DNA of 64,000 nucleotides from positions 13,737,935-13,801,934 of the forward strand of contig NC_052478.1 of assembly GCF_009730915.1 (NCBI RefSeq). The letters are read 5' to 3'. The notes beneath the pieces were generated by a model. It worked only from the letters and a program-made list of their open reading frames with translations. It made no database searches and was not told where the DNA came from. Made by a program: the position numbers and the translations under genes. Shown piece after piece: positions 50,135-62,598 of the stretch (its first letter is position 1; every line of letters begins with the position of its first letter). The stretch comes from Dioscorea cayenensis subsp. rotundata (taxonomy: Eukaryota; Streptophyta; Magnoliopsida; Dioscoreales; Dioscoreaceae).

Positions 50135-53100
50135 CAATGCAATGCCCACATCGACATGGCTAATGAGTCTACAAATTCATAGAAGGTATTATAAAGATTA
50201 ATCCTACCCAGTACATGGAGGAGAGGTACTGTTCTCATAGCATCTACCGCCACCATTGAACTTGTGCATCCTTCTATTTATATAACACAAGGGGAAACAA
50301 TCCTTAAACTTCTGCAATAGGACTAGAAGCAGACACAGATAAGGAATGACATTATTCAACATAATCATAAGGAAAATAAGACCAGACCTATGAACATCGC
50401 CTTTTTGTCTCCATGCAACAATTTGATGATGCACTTCAAATTTACTAGTGTCCAATGCCGGTTGTGATATTTCCAATCCTTACCCTCTCAACAATTGATA
50501 AATAACTGCAGATAGTTGACTATGTTTCTTAAGTAATTAAAATTCCAATGATGTCTCAGTTCCTATGACACACATCTTTAGTAGTGAAACATGCTTCTTG
50601 ATAATCATATCATAATGCTTTGTCGCATTAAAGATCATTGGTCATGTATAAGCACGAAGTACTTAAGGGGATCATGGATTGAACATTTAAGCATAAAAAA
50701 GGTGGATGCAATAATAAAACCAAGTTAAAAAAAACACCGAAGAAATAAATAAAGGTTATGGAATAGTATGTAGGAAACTACTCGATAGGAAAAGCTCCAT
50801 TCTTTGATGAAACTTTAAAATCAAGGCTTAAGATTAGGTTTGGTCCACAAAATTGCACATATTGCCCTAGACGGAAATGTTCTACCCCAAGATCCTCATC
50901 TTAGAGAAAAATATATTTGTACTCGGCAACAATATCTGGATGTAAGAAATACTTTGCAAAACACCTATAATCACAAAATAAATAAATAAATAAATAAATG
51001 GTGCACATATAGGAACAAACATGCACATATTGTAAACACAAGCAACACAAACCTTAAGAAAAATGAAAAAAGAAAAGCCTCTACCACTTGGTTTGATTTA
51101 TTGCAAAAAAAAAAAAAATGCAATGTATTATCGCTTCAGTGCAAGTCTCTCCATTCATCAACAACACCATCATAATGGAAAAGCATGTCAGTGAAATCAT
51201 TGGGAAAGAACTAAAAATAATGAAATAAATAATCAGAGAAGTAATTCATATAAAAAGGGATAAGAATCATGAATTGTAGAGCTAGAAAAAGGCATCCACC
51301 AGACAAAAATACATACCTTTTTAACAATTTGATTAACAATTTCCTTTTGCTTTATCCCAACTACAATGGCCAATTGTAAAAAAAAAATAGAATTCATTAG
51401 AAACATCCATAAATATTCGAGAGTGATAAAACAAATCAAAATCCTAATTCAGATTTAATGATAATGTAAAAAATGTAGGATTTATTCTGCTAAAATGGAA
51501 GGAGATAATAGGCTACATATTTTAAGTATAAAAAACTAAGCCAAACATCACAGTGTCCTTTCATATCAAGGGAATAGGGAATGCTTTCACACACCTTTCT
51601 TTGGGAAGATTGCTCACAATCCATAGTGGTCTCATTTCCAAGTTCATTGTGCTGTTAACAATGCCGATTGGTAATGGCTCACTCCTTGAAGGCTAGCATT
51701 GACTCTTAAACCGATATAATAATTAACAGGGAAATGTAAGTGCTTACAAAGAAACAACATGATCAACACCAAAAGATTTAGAAAAGAGTGACTATGACCT
51801 TGGATAAATTACCTTTCTTACTCTGAAAGGAATCAGTTATTCCCCATCCCAGTAATTTCTGCAAAGCTAAGGAAGCAGTCTCAGCTAAAAGGTTTTGTTC
51901 TCATTATTTATCAAGACACAGATTCCTACCACTGTTTCACTGGTGTACTATACCAAAGAAAGTATAAAGGGTACATTTAATGGTTCAAAGTTGCGTTGCT
52001 TGTTGCAAATTAACTTTGTTAAAATGAAATTTATAGAGGAGTGGACAGAAATATTTGAGGTGTCATTAGGATAAAATCAAAAGGAAATAAATGTATTTAT
52101 TTGTAGTCACTAACAAGAAAAGGGCTCCCAACAAAGAAAGCCATAGAGAGGAAAATTGCAAGAGTAACAAAGTTACAAGAGCATGGCCTCTTATTCATGG
52201 AATTATGTGAGGAGGAAGCCTTGTCCATATGAATTAAAATAGATAAATAATGGAACACCAAGATAATCAGATTTACATAGCACACATCTGTAGATAAAAC
52301 AGAGTCAAATCATCGTCTAGATATAGAAATTAAGTCAGAAGTTCCAACATTCACTGTAGTTTCATTATTCAATAAAAATATGTTTTGCATATAAACTAAA
52401 CCAAGTCGTATAAAGAATCGATCTTTCATTGGAGTCCTTTCGTAGTAGCATTTTTATTCCATCATGAATACTTCAACAACCAACCAACAAATAAAGAGAA
52501 ATTAAAATTTGATAGCATTCCTTCAAGCAAACCACTGATTGTTACTTAAAGGAGAAAATTAAAATAACTATTTAATTAGAAGCAACCGAAAAAAAAAAGA
52601 ATCAAATTAGAGATGCAAATATGATTACTGTTTGTGTTACCTATATGTTGAGAATGCATCAATTCATTCATACAAACTCACAACCATTCGCCTTGAATAA
52701 TAATAGATTGAAATGACCACAGATAACCACAGATAAATTTACCAATGCAGACAAAACCATATTTCTCTTCTAAAATAATTTATAAACAAAAACTAAGAAT
52801 GATTTATGAGAATATATTACTAATTACCAACTTATAAAATAAATAAATAATAGAGACAAAGAAGAAGATTAAGGTAAGAATGATTTATGAGAATATATTA
52901 CTAATTACCAACTTATAAAATAAATAAATAATAGAGACAAAGAAGAAGATTAAGGTAAGAATGATTTATGAAAATATATTACTAATTACCAACTTATAAA
53001 ATAAATAAATAATAGAGACAAAGAAGAAGATTAAGGCTGGCACAAATTCTGAGAAGAGAAGACAATTGTCCAAATAAAGTAGTTCTTTAAACCTGCCTTG

Positions 53101-54540
53101 AAATGGACACAAGTTTGAAACATGAGAACATTGATTAAGATTTTTAGTGATGCCATTTGTCCAGTGTCACTAAATAAAGTAAAAGATGCACCAGAGCAGC
53201 TAACAAAGAGAAAATACCAATGCATACTCTTTTATGGGTCTTCACAAGAAGTCTTCTAAAACAATTCAAGAAAATAGCCCAGCTAAATAACTGCCACCAT
53301 TCAACTGAATATGTAAATCTAAACTTGCAAAAGAATCAACATCAAAGATTATTCAATATTTTACATCAATACACAATGCACAAACATTCTTAGCATGTCG
53401 GTAGTAAACAACTTTATGTAATGTCAATGCACAACCCGAAGATTAAAAAATTCAAATATAACAGAGATGCTTTTATAACAAACCAATGGATTTGACTGTC
53501 TGCATGTTTTATTATGCATCTCCTAAAAGCAGTAACCATGGCATCTAATTTTGTCAGCACATAACAAGCTTTCAGCCAAATTGAATTACCAACTTCAGCA
53601 ATCTTTTGTTCCTGAAATAATTACATTCATATGAACAGGCAATATGAGTAAATATGATGGTAGAATTTGGTTACTAAATATATCTATCAAAGAAATGGCT
53701 AGTCTACAAATAAGATTGGCAAGCCATATTGTTAGCATATATTTATATGATGGTAGCATATAAGAAACAAATATCTCGAGCAACATTGGATCTTAATGGA
53801 ATATTATAAATTTGGTCACAAATGCTGCATATGCTCATAAAAATTATAAATTTGGCCATAAATGCTGCAGAAAAGCACATTTTATCATACAGAACACATA
53901 AGTTAGAGATGTCATAGTAGGTGCTCAAAACACAAATGCAATATATATATATATATACAAGCAAGTCATTGTCATTGAGATTAAGAGCAATGTGATAACC
54001 CAAGTACTCCCTCAAATGGTCTTATTCTATTCATTCACAGCCTCTTTATTCTAAAACTCAATAAGAAAAAAGAAAAGAAAAGAAAAGAACATAACAACAG
54101 AAAAGTATGATAGAAAAGAAAAGCACCAAGTCTAGCATTGATAATTAAAACATAAATAAACAATCAATCATAATTTCAAACAATAAATTCATAAGTTCAT
54201 TAATCAACTAAATATCATAAAAGAAAGATTATCTAGCAAATAAATTCTTTTCCTATTTTCAATCTCAAATGTAGTAATCTTACTCAATCAATTCAAATGG
54301 ATCACAACATTGATTGGCATTTCATGTTCTCAACAACTCGCCCAGGGCTCAATCCAGACTAATATTTTTCTCTCTTTCATAAAATAATCCACAAATTTAT
54401 TGAGAAAACAGAGATAATCAATAAACATAAAACATTCATCAAACTCGGCAATATTGGTATCAAACACTAAAATCACCACAGTTAGAAGACAAAAGATCAA
54501 AACACCAATAAACAATGCGTGAGAGAATGACATTGATCAA
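50135..54540. other. CACTA 2 interior without recognised genes
   Basis: Mostly AT-rich. Several short minus-strand segments look exon-like, for example about 53615-53500 (QEQKIAEVGNSIWLKACYVL after a CAG-type acceptor) and about 50476-50204, but no family could be assigned. They may be more captured pieces of the kind seen with HSP90 next to them. Confidence 0.3.
52796..53036. repeat. Three tandem copies of an 81-base unit
   Basis: GATTTATGAGAATATATTAC starts at 52801 and recurs at 52882 and 52963 (third copy with one A for G), a period of exactly 81 bases. Copies are almost identical, suggesting recent expansion. Confidence 0.92.
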
Positions 54541-54550
54541 GAGAACTCAC

Positions 54551-54884
54551 CAGCCTTAGTCATGCCAATGCCACTATCGATGATGGACAGCGTCTTGTTA
54601 ACCTTATCCGGCACAAGCCTGATGAACAACTCCAGATGCGCATCAAGAATGCTCTTATTTGTCAAACTCTCATACCGAATATTGTCCAAAGCCTACAAAT
54701 CCCACCAAAAACCCATCAAACCCAACAATTAATAACAAAACCAAAAGAAAATCACACATACATCCGATGAATTGCTAATGAGCTCTCGCAAGAAGATCTC
54801 CTTGTTGGAGTAGAATGTGTTGATGATGAGGCTGAGGAGCTGGTTGATCTCGGCTTGGAACTCGATGGTCTAGACCACGGCCAT
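54551..54884 (-). pseudogene. Captured cytosolic HSP90 gene fragment, first two exons
   Basis: Exon 1 (54884-54762) encodes, after a four-codon start and an in-frame [23 protein letters not shown] then [13 protein letters not shown], the ATPase N-terminus of cytosolic HSP90. A GTATGT donor follows; after a TTGTAG acceptor exon 2 (54692-54551) gives [29 protein letters not shown] and [14 protein letters not shown], including the DSGIGM nucleotide-binding motif. It ends at a GTGAGT donor, after which no further HSP90 exon follows. Both exons are otherwise open, but the TAG at codon 5 and lack of the rest make it a fragment. The region just upstream has a TATATAAAC stretch, so promoter DNA may have been captured too. 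Confidence 0.9.
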
Positions 54885-55139
54885 TTGCATGTTAGCCATT
54901 CACGACAAAGAATGAATGCAAAGAGCATTCTAGGGTTTCATAGAGACTTTGATGGTTTCTCGATGAGAAAGATGAGGAGAAGGGGGAGGTGTTTATATAT
55001 ACTTGATGATGGAGTGGATGGAGGTTTAGAGGGTTGGCGAGGGATGTGGGGTGGAGGAGGTGGTGGAGAGGGAGGGAAGGACAGAGATGGTGGAAGAGAT
55101 GGGGAGGAGGGCAGTGAGGGCGGTGAGGAAGAAGTGTAA

Positions 55140-55900
55140 TTTTCTTTGATCAGTTTGGTGAACGGTCGGATGGGGGGTCATGCTTTTTTTTTAAAAAAAA
55201 AAAATTTGTTTTTCTAACGTTTAGTTTGTAAATTTTAGGGGAAACAGGGAAACAAAATGGAAATGTGAAACGTGGAAGAAATCATTTTGTGCTTTTCCTT
55301 TACTTCATATAACGCGAGCGTTGTTTCGTGAAAATACCAGGACTTGATCGTTGGGAAAATTAAAGAATCAATGGGCTTCATTGAAGATATTCATTAAAAA
55401 ATCAAGTATAAAATGGAACCAAGGAAATGCTAATGAAGAACGGGTTAAAATGTTGATGAGCAATGGATGTACGCGATTACTCAGTTTGGATGGTGGGTTG
55501 TAAAAGATATAGCTTTAAATTTTTTTTAAAAGACCAGTAATTCTTTAAAGAGATTAATCAATCTTTTTTTAATTAATTTTGGTCATGTTTGACTTATTTC
55601 TGTGAGTTATTTTATTTTTGAAAATCCATAAAATTGAAAATAAATAACAAATTTATGTGAGTTATATTGTTAATCTTGAGTAATGAATTTGAAAATCCAT
55701 AAAATTTGGGGTAATAGAATATTAAAAAACAAAATAAATAACAAATAAAAGTTTAAAAAGTTTTCAAAGTTGAGTAAAAATTTTTGAAAAAAAATATCCA
55801 AAAAATTCAGAATGATAAATTTTTCCATTAATAATTTTTATTTAAATAAATAATAATAAATAGTGAAAATCCGTTAAATATAATTTTATAAATTTAATAT
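55140..55900. other. CACTA 2 right interior, no gene seen
   Basis: AT-rich stretch between the captured HSP90 5' region and the right subterminal repeats. A short (AT)n run lies at about 55897-55921. Confidence 0.5.
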
Positions 55901-56272
55901 ATATATATATATATATATATAACGGCTAATACATGGATTTGCCGCTATAGAAACTATTGCTAAAAAAATAATAAATAAATTTATGTCTATAGTAGCTAAT
56001 TCAAAAATTTGCCGCTAAAAATACATTATTAACGGCTAATATAAAAAATCTGCCGCTATAGAGATTTATAGTGACAAATTTATAAATTTTCCACTAAATT
56101 TGGTCGCTATAGAGCAACTTTCTTGTAGTGGTTATAGCCACACGTAAGATTAACATCAACTTCAAGAGCAAATATGCTAATGGATAAATGTTATATTTCT
56201 TAGACTTCACCCTCTTTTTGTGAAAACTTTTATATTTCATTCAAATTAATAAACTTTTATCCCTACGTACTG

Positions 56273-56870
56273 TCACACCCTGGACTCGCCTAAGCCAAAC
56301 CCAAGAAATGGACAAATGGCAGCAGTTCCATAGGGGCAAGGCCCAATGGACCTGTAAAGTCTCAAAACTTGTCTCAAAGCAAAAATATAGACTAACTACT
56401 GAAGTACAAATTTATCTAATACAGAAAATACAATAAAGTTACAAGAGCCCAAATGCATGTAAGATCCACCACAATTAAAAGATAATGAACTTGTGTCTTA
56501 AAGATAGAGTAATAAGATTTATCCTGATTAGGGTGACGTAATAAAAGAGTTCATAGAACATAAAGCAATCATAAGGGGAATTTATGAAATACATATCCTT
56601 TATAGGATTAGGTTCTAGTCATTTAGGGATATGACATAAGTAAGGAACCTCCTCAGTCGAATTATTAATGAGATTAGATTCAAGAATTCTTATTAGAAAT
56701 CATTACATCGATAACCCAAAATGATTCGAGTCCAAGCACTGTCTTCTATGATATTATCTTCTCTAGTTTATAAATTGTGTAAATTGTATTGTTTTCTTTT
56801 GTTTCCTTTCTATTATACTACTTCATTAATTGGTAAACTAAATAATAAAAGAAGAACTAGTATTTAGCAA
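56273..56870 (-). mobile_element. Truncated LTR fragment
   Basis: Starts TGTCACACCCTGGACTCGCC, the same opening as the solo LTRs at 2128 and 29341, but no matching GGGTATTACA end or duplication was found downstream. The right limit is approximate. Confidence 0.45.
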
Positions 56871-56879
56871 GGTTTAAAA

Positions 56880-57330
56880 TGACGAACGAGGCGTACACCT
56901 CGAGGTGCACCTTAAGGCGAGGCTGTGACCACTTGCCTCGATGCGTACGCCCCCATGGCTGATGGCGGAACCTGCGCCTCAACTGGGTCAGGCGATCCAC
57001 CTCGAGGCAGAATAGGCGTACGCCCATGAAGAGAAGAAAAGAAAGTGGCTAAGAAGGGAGTCTTTGTGAAGGCCTGAGAGGAAGCGGACAGTGGCGGAAG
57101 GGGGATGCCGGTGGTGATAGGAGGTTGGCTTTGAGCTGGTGGTGACGGCTTTCGATGGTGACGGCTTTGAGTTGGTGATGACGGATGGGATGAGAGGAAA
57201 GAGACAGTGTGTACACTGGAGGCTAGGGTTTTTTTAACAATCATCAAATCAATGGATGAGATTATTATAAAATTGAGTTTTTTAACAATCATCAAATCAG
57301 TGGATGAGATTATTCTAAAATACAAATTAA
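56880..57330. repeat. GC-rich block with CCTCGAGG/GGCGTACGCC palindromes and a short direct repeat
   Basis: The segment contains several GAGGCGTAC, CCTCGAGG and GGCGTACGCC words in both orientations, unlike its AT-rich surroundings, so it looks like a transposon end. At 57230-57320 a 45-base unit holding TTTTTTAACAATCATCAAATC occurs twice. The minus-strand open frame 57325-56912 is probably a by-product. Confidence 0.45.
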
Positions 57331-57762
57331 TTATAAAATATATATTTTAATATTGTATCAAAGATGTTCACTGCCTATCTCTCTAGTTAACCATTTTTAA
57401 AAATATTAAAAATATTTATAATTTAAATATTAATTTGACAAAAATAATTAATATAAATTAATTGTTATTCTTGATTCATTATCTACAAATTATTTAAAAA
57501 TATATTTTTTATAACATGTTATATAAATAATAATTTTATTGATGATTGATAATCATCTCCAATCCAATGGAATAAAAGATATGAAATCAAAGCAAAATCA
57601 AAACAAACTCTCTTGCACGTATGAATAAAACAAGTTTTTAAAATATTTTTCAAAATAATAAAAATTTATCATCAATAACCATTAAAAAAATTATAGGACT
57701 TCTACTGGCCAACAAAATTATTTTTTTAAAAAATTCTAAATAATTGTACAAAATATAATATA

Positions 57763-57763
<1 letters not shown>

Positions 57764-57818
<55 letters not shown>
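57764..57818. repeat. (AT)n microsatellite
   Basis: AT dinucleotide run of about 55 bases just left of the LTR at 57901. Confidence 0.9.
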
Positions 57819-57821
<3 letters not shown>

Positions 57822-57900
57822 AAGGTTCATAATGTAAATATATATATAAGCATTAATTAAATCTCTAATCATCCAATACCCATTATTTTAAGATATAATA

Positions 57901-59308
57901 TGATGCACTATCAACGCAACTGTATGGATTGTAACAAGCAATAAAGTGATACCCCATAAGGGATAGCGTTGTCGAACTACAGGGACTGGACTTTTAGTAC
58001 TAATTGATCTTCTAATCTCTAGTAGGTTAAGGAATGGTTAATAAATAAAGATTAACTAAACAGAATAAAAGGATAAAGAGTGGAAAAACAAGCTGACTAG
58101 GGTTGACTTTTCAATAATAAGAGAGTAATGCCCTGAAACAATCCCTATGTACGTTAGTGTATTGACTTGCTTCTAATGTCTACCAGCTACAACCTGAGGT
58201 TCTTGCAGGTGCTCAAAAGAAATGTTGCATATACGCCTCTCAAATACGCCAAGTTTTGCAAGTGTAACTACAGGCTTCATATACTCCAAGTTTTGTAACT
58301 ACACAAGGCAATCACAACTACGGTAACCTACACACACCAAGTTTTGCACAAACAACTACGCAAATCAAGCACGCCAAGTTATGCAACACATGAATAACAC
58401 AAGAAGGCAATAAAACTCTGTAGACATTAAAGACAAGTAGTCAAAGTACACTAAGCAACATAGTTCAGCATCCCAGGGTACCATGGAACGGTTAGCCCCT
58501 CATGAATTTATACAACTGAGAATAATCCCCTCATGAATTCGTACAACTGAGAAGAATAAATAAATACACTAAGGTGAGAAATCATGACTTCCCCCTTTAA
58601 TAAATTCTCCTTAGTTGTGCTTCACAAGCTTCATGGATGAGCTAACTCCACTTCTCTAGTGCCTCCAACTAGACTTTGATCCCCTTAGATGGTGTGGTGT
58701 AGGTTGATCATTGTCCTCCTCCGTACTCTCCAAGTTTAGAAGAAAACCTCCAAATAAAAGATAGCCCCAAAAACCTAGATCTTGGAGATAAAAAGGATTT
58801 TTTGAGCTCAACATGGTCTGAGCAAGGTCGTGCTAGGCCATGCGCTAAGTGTCCTCCAGAGAAAATCACGGGGAGAGCATGGTCATGCTCTGCCCATGCT
58901 CTGCCCATGCTCAGCATGAGCAAGCCCATGCAAGGAACACTCAAATAGTGCTTCCCATGTGAGCAAATGGTGCTCCAATTCAGTGATAATCACAGGGAAA
59001 AAGCACGACAATGCTCCCCTTGGAAGCACCGCCATGCTTGGTCAGCTACTCAGGCTTCTTTAAATAGCAATAATCATGGCTACAGAGCACTACCGTGCTT
59101 TGGGTGTGTTTGGCTTGGACACTTAGAAAAATATGCATTCTTTGGTTAATTTTCCTCCCGATATCACTCCTATTAGCTTTGAACCCTAAAATCCTATACC
59201 ATGAACAAACATATCCAGAATAGAGTCGTATATATCCAAAAAAATCTAAAAGAGAAACAAAAGTATGAATGGGGGGTGAGTAAAACATGATATAAGTTGC
59301 ACTCATTA
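57901..59308 (-). mobile_element. 3' LTR of a Gypsy-like element
   Basis: Similar along its length to the solo LTR at 62599-63956: shared blocks include CAATAAAGTG, TAGCGTTGTCGAAC, CACAGGGACTG-like, GCCAAGTTTTGC, GGTTAGCCCCTCATGAATT and GACTTCCCCCTTT. Ends are TGATG and CATTA on the plus strand. A polypurine tract lies immediately to the right (59309-59325), so on the minus strand this is the 3' LTR of an element whose body extends rightwards. No duplication expected at the right side. Confidence 0.72.
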
Positions 59309-61550
59309 AATACCCCCACACTTGAATCATTGCTTGTCCTCAAGCAATCTCACATCGCTCAACAAAAGAAAAGATGAGTGCATCACTTCTGATCTCACGA
59401 GAATAGAAAATTCTTAAGCATAGAGGGATCAACGGGGGTTAGAAGAAGAATTAAGGTACTCAAATAAAAGACTACACTCTTATTTCAAAGACCTTGTGTG
59501 TGTGCAAACCCTAAATTGAGTGCCCCATGCTCTTTGAGAATCATCCTAACAAAATTAGATCTTAATTTGACAAACACAGTGGGTAATAGCTTCATGCACC
59601 TTAGAGGTAGCCTTCTCTCTTGGTAGGTTATTAAATGTGCACGAGAAATACCCAAAATTTGACTGCTCAAGAACAACTTTCACTCTTCTAAGTCGATAGC
59701 TCTTTCTACCATCTTTTTACATAAATATTTTTAAAAGCAACCAGTAGGGCATTCCAAGAAGAATCCAATTTTCTAGGTTTTTTATTTTTTTATTTTTCTT
59801 AGTACAAGAACGCATACAAGAAAACTAGGTCTTAACAAATCAAGTTTTCATCCTAAAACAAGTGGCTCCACACTTAGGGTGAAGTTAAAGGGACCTAGGT
59901 TTTCAACGTAAGAGAGAGTCTACAATTTAGCTCCAGATAAATAACTAACTCACACGAGTCCCCTAGGTTTAAGAATTTCTATCAACAACAATCATAGATT
60001 ATCCTTAGTTAAGCACTCATCTAAAAAAGAATACAAGTAAACCCTCCCCCACACTTGAATAGTGCATTGTCCTCAATAAACAAATATATGCAATGAAAAA
60101 AATAATTGAGAACACAACGAATTAAGGGGAGTTTATCAAACTTTCCTAAACATGGAGAGTGATGTTGCCACTCTCAACGTGCTTTCCAACATCCATTCAA
60201 CCACACAATCCCTAAGATGAGACAAGAGGCATGCAAGTGAAGCTCAAAATTCATAACAAAATAAAATAAATAAGAACTAGAAATACAAAAAGTAAATTCA
60301 TAAAGTAAATAAACCAAAATGTCAGTTTAACAGGGGACTCACCTTGCTAACTAAACCTAGTAAGTCCAACTAAATAAGAAGAAAGTACAAGTCCAGGATA
60401 TAGAAAAACATAAATAACAATAGCTGCACGAATCAAAATGGAGCACTCTCTGTGAGGGAATTGGTGTCTGACCAAGAAGAAGAAGCATCATCCTCCCTCA
60501 GATCAGCAGTGTCAACCCCCACATGGTGAGAAAGTTGCACAGGGGAGATCGGCTCAGGTGAGAGATGGCCACCAAGATGCTTAGCTATCCGAACAACACT
60601 CCTCTATAGGCACCTGAATGATGAGATAGAACAAGTGACATGATCAGTGTGGCTAGAGAAAGCATGGGTAGATGGAGGTGATGTCGAACAAGCAGTAGGG
60701 GCAGGAGGTAAGCTAGGTGCACCAGTAGGAGCAATATCTATAGGTTGTCGTAAACAATACTTGGCCACTCTAGCAATGTGAGTATGTTGCAGCATCTCCA
60801 TCGACCTCTAGGTCTTGAGGGACATAGGGACATAGCAGCAATGCTCGAAAGTGTTGTCAGTGATGAGAGAGAGCTGTCTCTATGCCCCTGCACTAAGTAT
60901 CTGCTGGACCACCTGCTCCAGTCTGACTTCTCTCAATACTGCCCAGTCTATCTCTCTTGACTCACCGAATCGCCATCGATAAAGACTCTTGTATCTCTCC
61001 TAACATTCTTCTTGCCGGGCTCGCTGTCCAACCTCTCAAAAAGGTTTGTTTTAGCATTCTCTCTCCTTTTTTATTCTTTTATCTTGATAGGTTTCTTGTA
61101 TTAAAATTTTAGTTTTGGTCAATCATAATGGTGTTGTTTTGTGTTGTAATCATTTGTTTTTGTTTTGGTTTTGGTTTGGATGAACATTTTGAATTGATTG
61201 GATTGCATTGATGCTTGTTGTTTTGATTTTAGTTATTCTTGTTATTCTAATTTGATTCATTGATTGTATTGATATTTATTATAATTGTGTCTTTTCTTTT
61301 TCTTTCTAATTTGTTTGACCCTAATTGATTTGGATGAACATATTATTTGTTTTTGTTAGGGTTTCCATTTCTAATTTGAGTCACTCATGGTGATTCTTTT
61401 TTCTCATTCATTGAAAATTTAGCTTTTGTGTTTGTTTAAAGGCATTGGTGTTTGTTTTTTTGATTTGGTGCATGGATTTTCTATTCATTTGTTTAAAGGC
61501 ATTAGATAATTTAATTCTTGTTTGATTGCCTACATTGAGGGATCTCTTAA
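59309..61550 (-). mobile_element. Internal 3' part of the Gypsy-like element, no clear gene
   Basis: Next to the LTR, the minus strand reads CAAGTGTGGGGGTATTT, a polypurine tract of a kind I know from plant Gypsy elements, preceded by TTGAGGACAAGCAATGATT. A second such tract occurs at about 60046-60075 (CAAGTGTGGGGGAG on the minus strand). No reverse transcriptase or integrase was found, so the body is non-coding or truncated. The right limit is not resolved; sequence character changes near 61.0 kb to a T-rich stretch with no recognised content. Confidence 0.5.
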
Positions 61551-61653
61551 CAATATGAGACATTAACAATTTATGAATGAAGACAAAGGAAGGTCATAGA
61601 AGAGATCTGCTTGGAAATATGGTACAAAGGTGGAGATTGATGGAGATGTAAAA

Positions 61654-61659
<6 letters not shown>

Positions 61660-61727
<68 letters not shown>
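61660..61727. repeat. (AT)n microsatellite interrupting the hAT pseudogene
   Basis: AT run of about 68 bases directly upstream of the BED-finger-like coding remnant. Confidence 0.9.
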
Positions 61728-61731
<4 letters not shown>

Positions 61732-61737
61732 TAGATA

Positions 61738-62520
61738 TAACTTTTGCAATAAAGTTGTTAAAGGAGGTGTAAAAAAATTGGAGCACATTGCTTGTACTTA
61801 TAAAAATGTCGCCATATGCCCTAAAGTTCCCAAAGAAGTTAAACAATAAATGAATGCATATTTGAAGAAAGGTGACATAGCTAAACAAGTGGCACAAAAG
61901 AGATTTATGATATGGTTGATCCAGGATCTTATTTTGGAGGCCAGGCATCCTTAGAAGATGTTAATTCTTGTCTGAATCCTTTGATTCTTCAAGTGGTGGT
62001 TCTTCAAGAGGAGTTAGAGGACCAATGGATAGATTCATTGTTAATTTGGATGATGGAATAGAAGGTAATCAAGGGGATCCAAAATCCATGAATCCTACAA
62101 GTGCAAAGGAGGCTCAAAATTGAGTTTGCATAGACATTGGATGATTCCTTTTTGAGAATAGCATAGATTTTAATGTGGCTACTTCTCCATCTTTTATTAA
62201 TATGTGCAGGTCAATTAGTTCATATGGTCAGATTTTGAAACGCCCTACCATGTATGAACTTAGAAGTTGGATCTTAGAAGAGGAAGTGAAAACAACTAAA
62301 GCTTTTGTTGATGAGCTTCTTAAGACATGGACACAAACTGGAGTATCCATATTATCAGATGGTTGGAAGGATATGAGAGGAAGAAGTTTGATTAATTTTC
62401 TTGCCAATAATCCCCATGACACTATTTTCTTAAAATCCATTGATTCATTAGATGTTGTAAAAGATGCTACCATGATGTTTAAGCTTCTTGATAAATGCCC
62501 GATTGTATGATTTTATACGT
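61738..62520 (+). pseudogene. hAT transposase remnant (BED finger and DUF659)
   Basis: The first part reads RLKEHIACTYKNVAICP-like residues and KVPKEVKQ with a stop, matching the BED finger of DUF659-type hAT transposases. From 62175 an open frame gives YGQILKRPTMYELRSWILEE, TQTGVSILSDGWKDMRGRSL and INFLANN, then TIFLKSIDSLDVVKDATMMF, the DUF659 domain. It ends at about 62510. The next part of the gene would lie beyond the solo LTR, after 63962, where only about 40 bases of the window remain. Stops in the 5' half show it is not functional. Confidence 0.85.
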
Positions 62521-62598
62521 ATATATGTACTATTCATGTATTAATTGATGAATCGATGCCCTTTTTGTGGTTTAATTGGTTTTATTCATGTTACAGGC

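Larger units (their letters stand above)
46590..56130. mobile_element. CACTA element 2, 9.54 kb, TSD GTT
   Basis: The left end reads CACTACAAAAAAAAAATTAA and the right end, on the opposite strand, CACTACAAGAAAGTTGC; GTT flanks both (46587-46589 and 56131-56133). Both ends carry repeats with TGCCGCTATA and GTCGCTATA motifs (47.1-47.3 kb and 55.92-56.12 kb), typical subterminal repeats. No transposase is evident. The interior holds an HSP90 gene fragment and several unrecognised exon-like stretches, plus a MITE and a solo LTR that inserted later. Confidence 0.88.

Noticed and set aside
54855-55139. Glycine-rich plus-strand open frame upstream of the HSP90 fragment
   Set aside because: It is the reverse of a CT-rich 5' leader or promoter region of the captured gene; the GGGGGEGG run reflects composition only.
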